A stretch of 26,899 nt of DNA from HGM10836 sp045580645 (GTDB taxonomy: Bacteria > Bacillota_I > Bacilli_A > RF39 > UBA660), in contig JAZNOG010000058.1 of NCBI GenBank assembly GCA_045580645.1, positions 1 to 26,899 of the forward strand, written 5' to 3'. The position numbers and the translations under genes are program-made. How positions within the stretch are numbered: the stretch's first letter is position 1; the number at the start of each line of letters is the position of its first letter. Below the pieces are notes generated by a model that was given only the letters and a program-made list of their open reading frames with translations, was not told where the DNA came from and did not search any database. Positions 15,301 through 23,035 of the stretch are shown one piece after another.

Positions 15301-16624
15301 CAGTGTAATTCATAAAGGAAACGGTGTTTTTCTTGAAAAGTAATTCTGCTGTTCCTACTTTTCCACTTCTATTTTTACGAATTATTACTTCACTTCTACT
15401 CATATTATCATCTATTTTTGATGCTGGATTATAGTAATCATCACGATAAATAAACGCTACTATATCGGCATCTTGTTCTATTGATCCTGATTCTCTTAAA
15501 TCACTTAAGTTTGGTCTTTTATCTTCTCTTGTTTCTGGACTTCTAGATAATTGAGCAAGGGTTAATATTGGTATTTTTAGTTCTAACGCTAAAGTTTTTA
15601 AAGCTCTTGATATTTCTGATACTTCTTGTTGTCTATTTCCACTATATCTTCCTTGACTATTGATTAATGTCAAGTAGTCTATAACTATTAATCCTAAATT
15701 TTCATCTGCTGCTGCTATTCTTCTACTTTTTGCTTTTATATCTCCAATACTTACTCCTGGTGAGTCATCGATATAAACTGTTGCTTCTCCAAGCTGGCTC
15801 ATTGCTTCATTTACTCTTTTCCAATCTTGATTTTGTAAGTCTCCATTTTGAAGTTTTTGTGCATTTATTTGTCCTAAAGATGAAATCATACGTGACACTA
15901 ATTGTTCAGCACGCATTTCTAGAGTAAAAATAATTACTGATTTTTTTGATGATATAGCAACATTTGTAGCAATATTTAGGGCTAATGCCGTTTTTCCCAT
16001 CGCAGGTCTTGCTGCTAAAATGATAAGTTCCGTTTCTTTTAATCCATTTGTTAAATTATCTAAGTCATAAAATCCAGTTGATAAACCACTTATTTTTCCT
16101 TTATTAGCAGCCATTTTTTCTAGATTTTCTTGGAAAGATGTTAAAACTTCTGGCATCATTCTAAATTCTGATGATTTTCTGTTTTTAACAACATTTAAAA
16201 TTCTAGCTTCTGCTTTATCTAAAGTTTCCTCTACTGATAATTCATTTGTATAACCTAATGTTACAATGTTTGTTGCTTCGTTTATTAAATTCCTTAAGAT
16301 ACTTTTATCTTCAACTATTTTTATATAATGTTCTATGTTGGCAGCGGTTGGAACTTGTTCTATTATTTCTGTTAAATATTCTATACCGCCAATTTCATTT
16401 AATAATTTTTTTGTTTTTAATTCATTTGTTAAAGTTGTTAAATCGATAGCTATGTTATTATTATACATTTCTTTTATAACTTCAAATATTTTGCCATTTT
16501 TTTCTAAAAAGAAGTTTTCATAGTTTAAACTATCTGTTGCTTTTTGAATTGCGTATTTTGATAATAACATTGATCCTAATACAGATTGTTCTGCTTCAAG
16601 ATTATGTGGAACTTCTTTATTCAC
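15269..16624 (-). CDS. dnaB: Replicative DNA helicase DnaB (DnaC of Bacillus)
   Basis: A hexameric helicase at the replication fork. The protein of about 451 aa has an N-terminal domain beginning VPHNLEAEQSVLGSMLLS. The RecA-like domain has Walker A AARPAMGKTALAL and the motifs VIDYLTLI and LAQLSRSPETREDKRPNLSD. I prefer GTG 16624 as start because the TAGGTGA site, which overlaps the rplI stop, lies about 5 nt upstream; GTG 16633 is inside that site. It is coupled to rplI, an order conserved in Firmicutes. Its 3' end runs 32 bp into the M23 gene. Confidence 0.96.
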   Translation of the reverse strand: MNKEVPHNLEAEQSVLGSMLLSKYAIQKATDSLNYENFFLEKNGKIFEVIKEMYNNNIAIDLTTLTNELKTKKLLNEIGGIEYLTEIIEQVPTAANIEHYIKIVEDKSILRNLINEATNIVTLGYTNELSVEETLDKAEARILNVVKNRKSSEFRMMPEVLTSFQENLEKMAANKGKISGLSTGFYDLDNLTNGLKETELIILAARPAMGKTALALNIATNVAISSKKSVIIFTLEMRAEQLVSRMISSLGQINAQKLQNGDLQNQDWKRVNEAMSQLGEATVYIDDSPGVSIGDIKAKSRRIAAADENLGLIVIDYLTLINSQGRYSGNRQQEVSEISRALKTLALELKIPILTLAQLSRSPETREDKRPNLSDLRESGSIEQDADIVAFIYRDDYYNPASKIDDNMSRSEVIIRKNRSGKVGTAELLFKKNTVSFMNYTGEKKESDKIE

Positions 16625-16633
16625 TTCTTTCAC

Positions 16634-17071
16634 CTACTTTTTTAGTTCTATTTTTATAGTAGCTTTTATGTCCTTGTATAAAACTATTTCTACATTATGA
16701 AATCCTAACGTTGATAGTGGATTATTTAATAATATTTGATTTTTTGATATTTTAAAATCTTTATCTAGTTTTTCTTTTATTTGTTTTATTGAAACACTTC
16801 CAAATACTTTATCGTGTTCTCCTGTTTTCACATTAAATGTGTATACTTTTTTTTCTAATTCTTGTTTTAATGTTTTGGCATTTTTTCTATTTTGTTCGTC
16901 CATTCTTTGTTCTTCTTGTTTTTCTTTATTCAAAATATCAATACTTGTTGTTGTTTTTTGAACAGCATATCCATTTTTTATTAAAAAGTTTTTAGCATAT
17001 CCATCTTTTACTTCTTTTATTTCACCTTTTTTACCTTGATTTTTCAAGTCTTTTATAAATATCACTTGCAT
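16634..17071 (-). CDS. rplI: 50S ribosomal protein L9
   Basis: L9 binds 23S rRNA at the L1 stalk base. The 145-aa protein has the N-terminal signature FIKDLKNQGKKGEIKEVKDG followed by YAKNFLIKNGYA, a long connecting helix (about residues 42-75) and the C-terminal domain. The start is ATG 17071, with GAGGTG 6 nt upstream; the GTG at 17080 is within that site. It is the first gene of the operon reading into dnaB, M23 peptidase, yycJ and rlmH. Confidence 0.96.
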   Translation of the reverse strand: MQVIFIKDLKNQGKKGEIKEVKDGYAKNFLIKNGYAVQKTTTSIDILNKEKQEEQRMDEQNRKNAKTLKQELEKKVYTFNVKTGEHDKVFGSVSIKQIKEKLDKDFKISKNQILLNNPLSTLGFHNVEIVLYKDIKATIKIELKK

Positions 17072-17092
17072 ATGATTCACCTCGTTTTTAAT

Positions 17093-17121
17093 ATTATACT
17101 ATATTTTTTTAGTTCTGTCAT
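17093..17121 (-). promoter_or_regulatory. Sigma-A promoter for the rplI operon
   Basis: The -35 is ATGACA (17121-17116), the spacer is 17 nt and the -10 is TATAAT (17098-17093). A second TATAAT with a TGG extension lies at 17137-17132 and may be an additional upstream start. The gap 17072-17186 otherwise holds only the rpsR terminator tail. Confidence 0.8.
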
Positions 17122-17179
17122 TTGTATATTTATTATACCATATTTTTTTTAATTCTTATTGAAATCTTATCAATATAAT

Positions 17180-17205
17180 AAAAAAAATGATAGAAATTCT
17201 ATCAT
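17180..17205 (-). terminator. Intrinsic terminator of rpsF-ssb-rpsR
   Basis: ATGATAG (17187-17193) pairs with CTATCAT (17199-17205), with the loop AAATT, followed on the minus strand by about eight U. It begins 1 nt after the rpsR stop. Confidence 0.85.
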
Positions 17206-17206
17206 C

Positions 17207-17422
17207 TTATTTTGTAAATGGTAATAATGCAATTACACGTGCTTTTTTAATTTGTTCTGCTATATGTCTTTGATGTCTAGCACAAGCTCCTGTTACACGT
17301 CTTGGTAAAATTTTACCTTTATCATTTATATATCTTCTTAAAGTGTCAACATCTTTATAGTTAATATCTTTTCCTGTACACATGTAACATACTTTTTTCT
17401 TTTTTCTATAAAATTCTGCCAT
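17207..17422 (-). CDS. rpsR: 30S ribosomal protein S18
   Basis: S18 forms a heterodimer with S6 on the 30S platform. The 71-aa protein has the family pattern with Cys in KVCYMC, the block NYKDVDTLRRYINDKGKILP and RRVTGACARHQRHI near the C-terminus. The start has TTAGGAGG upstream. It lies in the canonical rpsF-ssb-rpsR order and ends at the operon terminator. Confidence 0.97.
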   Translation of the reverse strand: MAEFYRKKKKVCYMCTGKDINYKDVDTLRRYINDKGKILPRRVTGACARHQRHIAEQIKKARVIALLPFTK

Positions 17423-17436
17423 GTTTTTCCTCCTTA

Positions 17437-17925
17437 TTAGAATGGCAAATCATCATCTTCAATTTTTATTTCAGCACCAAAATCTTTGAAAGGATCTTCT
17501 GGTATATCAGTTGTTGAAGTTCTCATATCACTTGTATAGTTATATGGTGAATCTTCTACAGCTGGACTATTATAACTTGGATTAAATCCTTGTGATTGTT
17601 CGCGGCTTGTCTTTGTATCTAAAAATTGAACATTATCTGCGACTACTTCTGTTACGTATCTTTTTTGACCATTTTGATCATCATAACTTCTAGTTTGAAT
17701 ACGTCCATCAATAGCGATTTGACTGCCTTGTTTTATATAATTTTTTATATTTTCTGCTTGTTTTCTCCATACTACAACATTAATAAAATCTGCTTCTCTT
17801 TCACCATTTTGATTAGAAAAGTTTCTGTTAACCGCTAGAGAAAATGTTGCAACTGCTATATTTGATCCAGTATATCTTAATTCTGGGTCTCTTACTAATC
17901 TACCTATTAAAAATACTTTGTTCAT
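17437..17925 (-). CDS. ssb: Single-stranded DNA-binding protein
   Basis: SSB coats single-stranded DNA during replication and repair. The 162-aa protein has an OB fold over residues 1-105, beginning MNKVFLIGRLVRDPELRYT and including FINVVVWRKQAENI. A flexible linker follows, then the acidic tail DDDLPF that recruits partner proteins. It starts 9 nt after rpsF, with AGAGGT just upstream, in the standard operon between S6 and S18. Confidence 0.97.
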   Translation of the reverse strand: MNKVFLIGRLVRDPELRYTGSNIAVATFSLAVNRNFSNQNGEREADFINVVVWRKQAENIKNYIKQGSQIAIDGRIQTRSYDDQNGQKRYVTEVVADNVQFLDTKTSREQSQGFNPSYNSPAVEDSPYNYTSDMRTSTTDIPEDPFKDFGAEIKIEDDDLPF

Positions 17926-17934
17926 TTTTACCTC

Positions 17935-18222
17935 TTAATCTTCTATCTTTACTACTAATGAACGAATAATGTTAGTATTAACATTTGACATATGGTTAAA
18001 TGCATCAATTGTTTCTGTTGTTCCTTCAATAGTATAAAGATGGTAGTAACCTTTCTTATGTTTTTTGATTTCATATGCTAAATCTCTTTGACCCATATCT
18101 TTTGAATCAATTACTTTACCATCATTTTTTTCAATTAACTTTTTAACTTCTTCCTTTACATTGTTAATTGATGCTTCTTCTAAAGTAGGATTAACTATAA
18201 ACATAATTTCATACTTTTTCAT
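17935..18222 (-). CDS. rpsF: 30S ribosomal protein S6
   Basis: A 95-aa protein beginning MKKYEIMFIVNPTLEE, with the S6 blocks KVIDSKDMGQRDLAYEIKKH and KGYYHLYTI. The start is ATG 18222, directly after AAGGAGGTG; a longer in-frame reading would run through the leader. It is the first gene of rpsF-ssb-rpsR. Its leader RNA shows features expected for feedback by the S6:S18 complex. Confidence 0.96.
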   Translation of the reverse strand: MKKYEIMFIVNPTLEEASINNVKEEVKKLIEKNDGKVIDSKDMGQRDLAYEIKKHKKGYYHLYTIEGTTETIDAFNHMSNVNTNIIRSLVVKIED

Positions 18223-18281
18223 TTTTGCACCTCCTTTTGGACTATTCGGCTTCTTTTGAAGCAAGGAGTAAATTAATACTC
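18223..18281 (-). promoter_or_regulatory. rpsF leader: candidate S6:S18-binding RNA with SD-pairing segment
   Basis: From the predicted start at about 18281 the RNA forms GAGUA/UACUC (18281-18277 with 18270-18266). It then has GCUUC-AAAA-GAAGC (18262-18249), whose last C begins CCG (18249-18247). A CCG next to a hairpin is the known hallmark of S6:S18-binding rpsF leaders. CUCCUU (18268-18263) is an exact complement of AAGGAG in the Shine-Dalgarno (18236-18231) and shares CUC with the first stem, so the two pairings exclude each other. The structures are read by eye and not energy-checked. Confidence 0.55.
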
Positions 18282-18287
18282 GGGGAT

Positions 18288-18317
18288 ATTATAACAAATT
18301 ATTGTTTGTTTTGTCTA
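18288..18317 (-). promoter_or_regulatory. Sigma-A promoter of rpsF-ssb-rpsR
   Basis: The -35 is TAGACA (18317-18312), the spacer is 18 nt, and the -10 is TATAAT (18293-18288) with a TGT extension. The -35 lies inside the last codons of the upstream HExxH gene. Confidence 0.8.
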
Positions 18318-19333
18318 GTCTTTTTTTCTAATTTGTTTTCTAAGGTTGTTCTGAGGTTTACTAGTTTAAATAATCTGTTATTATATTTTGTAAAATCTAT
18401 TTCACTAGACACTATATTTATATAATATTCTCTTTGAATTACCATTAATGTTAATTCATTATTTAAACATCCTAATATATATTCTAATTGCCATTTTTCA
18501 AAATTTTCAAATTCATTAGGATCTTTTATTTTCATTAGTCTATTTAGAACATAAATGTTTTGAAATGTTTTATCTGTGTTGTAGAAATTTTCATTTTCTA
18601 ATATTTCTTGTAGAGTTCTTGGCTTTTTAGATCTTTTATATATGTATATTAATAATGAATCATCTTGGATATATATGTTTCTTTTTTCTGAAACAATATT
18701 TTTATCTAATTGATTTATTATTATATTCGCATCATAGTCTGCATAAAGTTGACAATACTTTTGTTTTAAATGTTCTATATGTTTTTGATGTTTTTTTGTT
18801 AATAAACCATATTCTTTTAATTTTTCTTCTGCTTTTAAAATACCATATAACTTTGCTTCTATTTCACATAAAAATTTTGAGTGATTATTCATATAAAATT
18901 CATAATCTAGATTTAGTAATTGTGTTTCTATTTGGAACATTTGGTTGCTGTTGTTTTCTTGAATCATGTGTTTATATTCATGAAAAATAAGATATAAAAG
19001 TTGTAATGAAAATGATTTTTTTTCTATTTTTTGGTTTAAAAAAATCGTTTCTAAATTATTATAGAAAAATATAATTTTTTCTTCCACCGGATTAAATTCA
19101 CCTTGTTTTTTAAAATAATTTATTATTGTTTCTATTTTATATTTTAAACTATATTTTTTACCTTTATGAATGTTTTGTTTATAATATTTTATTATTGTGG
19201 GAGTTTCTATTACAGGAATTTCTTCTCCATATTTTTCTGCTTCTTCTGTTATTATTAATGTGGCTAATTCTTTTAATTCTTGTTGAGATATAAATTTTTC
19301 TGCTTTTAATAATAATTCTTTTACTCTATTCAT
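18299..19333 (-). CDS. Unknown protein with an HExxH zinc-protease-like motif
   Basis: A 344-aa, Lys/Glu/Ile-rich protein without signal peptide or membrane segment, so probably cytoplasmic. Residues 112-126 read LLYLIFHEYKHMIQE: His118, Glu119 and His122 form HExxH on a hydrophobic helix, as in zincins. Glu157 or Glu159 in FLCEIEAKLYG could be the third ligand, as in gluzincins. The rest is predicted helical. I do not recognise the family, so protease activity is inferred from the motif only. It follows ychF by 5 nt with no visible Shine-Dalgarno, which suggests translational coupling. It is the last gene of the parA operon and may read into rpsF. Confidence 0.7.
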   Translation of the reverse strand: MNRVKELLLKAEKFISQQELKELATLIITEEAEKYGEEIPVIETPTIIKYYKQNIHKGKKYSLKYKIETIINYFKKQGEFNPVEEKIIFFYNNLETIFLNQKIEKKSFSLQLLYLIFHEYKHMIQENNSNQMFQIETQLLNLDYEFYMNNHSKFLCEIEAKLYGILKAEEKLKEYGLLTKKHQKHIEHLKQKYCQLYADYDANIIINQLDKNIVSEKRNIYIQDDSLLIYIYKRSKKPRTLQEILENENFYNTDKTFQNIYVLNRLMKIKDPNEFENFEKWQLEYILGCLNNELTLMVIQREYYINIVSSEIDFTKYNNRLFKLVNLRTTLENKLEKKTRQNKQ

Positions 19334-19338
19334 ATATT

Positions 19339-20436
19339 TTATAAGTTAAATCTAAAGTGACAGATATCTCCATCTTGCATTAGATAATCTTTTCCTTCTA
19401 GACGGAATTTTCCATCTTCTTTTACTTTTAATTCAGAACCACATTCTATTAAATCATTATATGATATAACTTCTGCTTTTATGAATCCTTTTTCAAAGTC
19501 ACTATGGATAATTCCTGCACATTCTTTGGCATTCATACCTTCTTTATAAGTCCATGCTCTAACCTCTTGTGGACCACAGGTAAAATATGTTTTTAAACCT
19601 AATAAACTGTATGTTGTTTCTACTAACTTGTCTAATCCGCTTTTTTCTATTCCTAAGTCTTGCAACATTTCGTTTTTGTCTTCATCATTTAGTTCTGCAA
19701 GTTCTGATTCTATTTTTGCAGATACTCTTATCACTTGTGAATTTTCTTTTTTTGCATACTCTTCTAATTTTATAACATAGTCATTTTTTATGGTTATTTC
19801 ATCTTCACTTATATTTGCTAAGTAAATGTGTGGTTTTAATGTTAAAAAGTTAAATGACTTTATTGCAAAAAGTTCTTCTTTCGTATAGTCCACTAATCTA
19901 AGTGGGATGTTTTTTTCTAACGCTTCTTTTGATTTTTGTAGAACTGATACTTCAAGTAATGCTTCTTTATCTTTAGTTGTTTCTGCCTTCTTTTTAATTT
20001 TATCTATTCTATTAGAAATTATGTCTAGATCTGCAAGTGCTAGCTCTAAATTTATTATTTCAACATCTCTTATTGGGTCTACTGTTCCTTCTACGTGTGT
20101 TATTTCTTTATCATTAAAACAACGAACCACTTCAACGATTGCATCTACTTCTCTTATATGTGATAAAAATTTATTTCCTAATCCTTCACCAAGTGATGCT
20201 CCTTGAACTATTCCTGCAATATCCACAAATTCAAATGTTGCGGGTTTTAGTTCCTGTGGAATATACATTTCTTCTAGTTTTGTTAGTCTTTCATCAGGCA
20301 CGAAAACTACTCCAACGTTTGGTTCAATGGTTGCAAATGGATAGTTTGCCACTAAAATATTTTTCTTTGTAATTGCGTTAAATAAAGTTGATTTGCCAAC
20401 GTTTGGCAAACCAACTATTCCGGCTTTTAAACTCAT
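19339..20436 (-). CDS. ychF: Ribosome-binding ATPase YchF
   Basis: An Obg-family nucleotide-binding protein that prefers ATP and binds ribosomes. The 365-aa protein starts MSLKAGIVGLPNVGKSTLFN, with the P-loop at residues 9-16. The NKxD motif is replaced by NxxE (ANISEDE), the reason YchF prefers ATP. It has a coiled-coil insertion in the middle and a C-terminal TGS domain (TYFTCGPQEVRAWTYKEGMN onward). The start is ATG 20436, with TAGGAGG upstream; an upstream in-frame extension of 28 codons overlaps the transporter gene and is not used. ychF before rpsF is conserved in Bacilli. Confidence 0.97.
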   Translation of the reverse strand: MSLKAGIVGLPNVGKSTLFNAITKKNILVANYPFATIEPNVGVVFVPDERLTKLEEMYIPQELKPATFEFVDIAGIVQGASLGEGLGNKFLSHIREVDAIVEVVRCFNDKEITHVEGTVDPIRDVEIINLELALADLDIISNRIDKIKKKAETTKDKEALLEVSVLQKSKEALEKNIPLRLVDYTKEELFAIKSFNFLTLKPHIYLANISEDEITIKNDYVIKLEEYAKKENSQVIRVSAKIESELAELNDEDKNEMLQDLGIEKSGLDKLVETTYSLLGLKTYFTCGPQEVRAWTYKEGMNAKECAGIIHSDFEKGFIKAEVISYNDLIECGSELKVKEDGKFRLEGKDYLMQDGDICHFRFNL

Positions 20437-20447
20437 ATTATTTCCTC

Positions 20448-22043
20448 CTATAGGGTTGGATAAGTGCCAGGTCCTAGTGGTAGTCCTAAAACATACCACA
20501 ATAGAATAATGGCTATCCATGTTATTGTCAAGCCTATAAGATATGGCCTCATGGCTTTTATGCCATCTTTTATGGTGTAAACTCTATCTTTTTCTTTATT
20601 ATAGATATTTAAATATCCGATATATACAACGAAATATGCAAGAAGTGGGGTTACTCCATTTGTCATTGATTCTGCCGCTCTGAAGATGAATTGTGCAAAT
20701 TGTGGTGATAAATTTAGCTGCATCATCATTGGTACTAAAACTGGAGATATTATTGCCCATTTTGATACTGATGTTGTTACAAAAAGATTAGATATTGCTA
20801 TTGCTATTATTGATACTATTATTAAAATTGCACCAGATAATGGTAAGACTTTTAAAATATTTGTTAAAGTTGCGGTTATTACAACTCCTATATTACTTTC
20901 TTTAAAGATTGCAATAAATTGTGATGCAAAGAATATCATTACTAGTAAATATCCAATTGATGATAATTTTTCTCCTAATTTTTCCATTAAATCTTTATCA
21001 CTTTTTATTGATTCAGAACCTATTGCATACGCTATTCCTGTTACTATAAAAAAGATTGCTGTTAAATAGGTAAATCCATCTTGAAAGTAAGAATTTATTC
21101 CAAATAATTGGTCAACATATGCTTCTTGAGTTAAATCAAGTAACATTCCTGATAGTGGAAGTCCTGGTATTATACTATACACAAAGATTAATATCACAAT
21201 TAATCCAGATATGAATGCATATTTTAATCCTTGTTTTTCTTTTGTTTCTTCCAAAATCTTTTTTTGTTCTTCATATTGTAAATCTAAATATTCTATATCT
21301 TTAGTATTTCCTAATTCATCTTTTTGTTTTGATATATATCTTCCAAATTTTTTTACAACAAATTTCTCGGTAATAATTGCGCCTACAATTGAAATAATTA
21401 TGCAGGAAATTATCATTATAAATAAATTTGATGTCATTCTTACATGAAATGTTTGATCTATTAATCTTGCTGCCCTTATAGTGTATGGCATTAAATCTAT
21501 ATCTATTGTTCCAACGAAGAAACTAATGCTATAACCAAAAGCTACTCCTCCAAATGCAGTTGCAATTCCTGCAAGGGGATTTCTTCCATTAAATAAGAAT
21601 AATAGTGCACTTAATGGTATTAAAATTGCATATCCTACTTCATTTACAATACTAGAAAAAACTGAAACTAAGAAAATTAAAAATGTTATTGTTTTTGGAT
21701 TTATTTTTGTTAATTTTCTTTTCATAAATGTTTGAATAAGTCCTGTTACATCAGCTATTCCAATTCCTATTAAAGTTATAATAAGTGTGCTTAGTGTAGT
21801 AAAACTTATAAAGTTTGTTGCGGCATTACTAATTATATATTTTATTCCATCATATGATAATAGATTTTTTACTGAAACTATTGTTTTTTCTAAACTATTT
21901 GTATTAGCATTTATTGTGTTATATGTTGCTGATACGTTAAATAGTGATAATATAAAGCTTAATAGAACAACTCCGAAAATTAGTAATATAAATGTTGTTA
22001 CTGGGTGGAGATTTATCTTTTTTAGTTTTCTTTTTTTTGCCAT
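20448..22043 (-). CDS. AbgT-family transporter
   Basis: A multi-pass inner-membrane protein of 531 aa. The family includes AbgT, which takes up p-aminobenzoyl-glutamate (a folate breakdown product), and MtrF, linked to drug efflux. Diagnostic blocks are NAATNFISFTTLSTLIITLI, IGIGIADVTGLIQTFMKR and FRAAESMTNGVTPLLAYFVV, the last near the C-terminus. A cytoplasmic loop of about 50 residues with charged repeats (EQKKILEETKEKQG) splits the two halves. The start is ATG 22043, with GAGGAG 7 nt upstream. It sits 4 nt after DUF951 and 11 nt before ychF in the parA operon, an unusual place for a transporter. Confidence 0.88.
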   Translation of the reverse strand: MAKKRKLKKINLHPVTTFILLIFGVVLLSFILSLFNVSATYNTINANTNSLEKTIVSVKNLLSYDGIKYIISNAATNFISFTTLSTLIITLIGIGIADVTGLIQTFMKRKLTKINPKTITFLIFLVSVFSSIVNEVGYAILIPLSALLFLFNGRNPLAGIATAFGGVAFGYSISFFVGTIDIDLMPYTIRAARLIDQTFHVRMTSNLFIMIISCIIISIVGAIITEKFVVKKFGRYISKQKDELGNTKDIEYLDLQYEEQKKILEETKEKQGLKYAFISGLIVILIFVYSIIPGLPLSGMLLDLTQEAYVDQLFGINSYFQDGFTYLTAIFFIVTGIAYAIGSESIKSDKDLMEKLGEKLSSIGYLLVMIFFASQFIAIFKESNIGVVITATLTNILKVLPLSGAILIIVSIIAIAISNLFVTTSVSKWAIISPVLVPMMMQLNLSPQFAQFIFRAAESMTNGVTPLLAYFVVYIGYLNIYNKEKDRVYTIKDGIKAMRPYLIGLTITWIAIILLWYVLGLPLGPGTYPTL

Positions 22044-22047
22044 GATT

Positions 22048-22233
22048 TTACTCCTCAACTATTTTTTTTATTTTTTTATTAAATTCTACTCTTGGAAGCA
22101 TAACTGCTCTTTTGCAATTTAAACATTCTATTTTTATGTCCGCCCCAAGTCTTGTGATTTGCCAAAGGTTTGTTCCACATGGATGTTCTTTTTTCATTAT
22201 GACTTTTGTGCCTATTTTATAATTATTTTCCAT
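22048..22233 (-). CDS. yyzM: DUF951 (YyzM-like) small zinc-ribbon protein
   Basis: A 61-aa protein with the family pattern MKKEHPCGTNLWQITRLGAD then IKIECLNC and VMLPRVEF. Cys19 with Cys37 and Cys40 could bind metal. Function is not known. The 5' end overlaps mscS by 11 bp and GAGGT precedes the ATG at 22233. In B. subtilis yyzM also sits between yyaE and ychF in the spo0J region. Confidence 0.9.
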   Translation of the reverse strand: MENNYKIGTKVIMKKEHPCGTNLWQITRLGADIKIECLNCKRAVMLPRVEFNKKIKKIVEE

Positions 22234-23026
22234 TTATTACCTCTACTTTGTTATATGGAATAGATATATTTTCTTTATTAAATTCTTCTAAAATAATTTT
22301 TTTAATTTGTCTTTGAATAACAAAGTTCCCTAAACCTTTTGTTTCAACCATAATACGATAATTTATACTTGATGAGGCTAATTCATTTATTCCAAGAATC
22401 TCTACTTTTCCTATAACATTAGGTAGTTCTTTTTCTATTATTTCTGCAACTTTATTTATTGCTTTTTCGGCTTTATTTAAGTCTTCTTCATAAGGAATAG
22501 GAATATCTACAACCGCAAACATATTTCTTTTTGAGTAATTTATAATTTCTCCAATATTTCTATTTGGAATTATTATTGTTTTTCCATCAAAAGTATGTAG
22601 TTTTGTTGATTTAACACCAATACTGTCAACAGTTCCTGTTAAATTGTTTATTTCTACCATGTCACCTATATCAAACTGATCTTCTAGAACTATAAATACT
22701 CCAGATAAAATATCTTTCATTATATCTTGAAGTGCTAGTCCTAAAACAACACTTGCTATTCCTAGTCCTGCAAGAAGTGATGTTACATCTATTCCAAATA
22801 ATTGCAAAATTAAGATAATCTCAATTATTACTATAACTATTTTTGCAGCACTTATTATTAATTTTGTAATCGTTTTCTTACGTTTTTTACTTCCTTTTGT
22901 CATTTCTTTAAGTAAAAATCTTTTTATTATTTTGTATGCTATATAACCTATTAAAATATAAATAAATAGACTTATTATTGTCATATAAGTTTGTTTTTTT
23001 AATAGAAAATCTATTATATTAGTCAT
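22223..23026 (-). CDS. mscS: Small-conductance mechanosensitive channel (MscS family)
   Basis: Opens under membrane tension to release solutes on hypo-osmotic shock. The 267-aa protein has membrane helices at about residues 15-33 and 55-75. The pore helix is TM3, rich in Gly/Ala (LLAGLGIASVVLGLALQDIM), followed by the beta domain FDIGDMVEINNLTGTV and IIIPNRNIGEIINYSKR and an alpha/beta C-terminal domain. The start at 23026 has TAGGAGG upstream. It lies 9 nt after parB and overlaps DUF951. Confidence 0.95.
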   Translation of the reverse strand: MTNIIDFLLKKQTYMTIISLFIYILIGYIAYKIIKRFLLKEMTKGSKKRKKTITKLIISAAKIVIVIIEIILILQLFGIDVTSLLAGLGIASVVLGLALQDIMKDILSGVFIVLEDQFDIGDMVEINNLTGTVDSIGVKSTKLHTFDGKTIIIPNRNIGEIINYSKRNMFAVVDIPIPYEEDLNKAEKAINKVAEIIEKELPNVIGKVEILGINELASSSINYRIMVETKGLGNFVIQRQIKKIILEEFNKENISIPYNKVEVINGK

Positions 23027-23035
23027 GAGAACCTC

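Noticed and set aside
18223..18264. Upstream N-terminal extension of rpsF to 18264
   Set aside because: It would translate through the leader hairpin and the Shine-Dalgarno; S6 homologues start at MKKYE.
22166..22184. TGTTCCACATGGATGT as a possible parS near parB
   Set aside because: Not palindromic, about 10 of 16 matches, and it encodes the conserved HPCGTN motif of DUF951.
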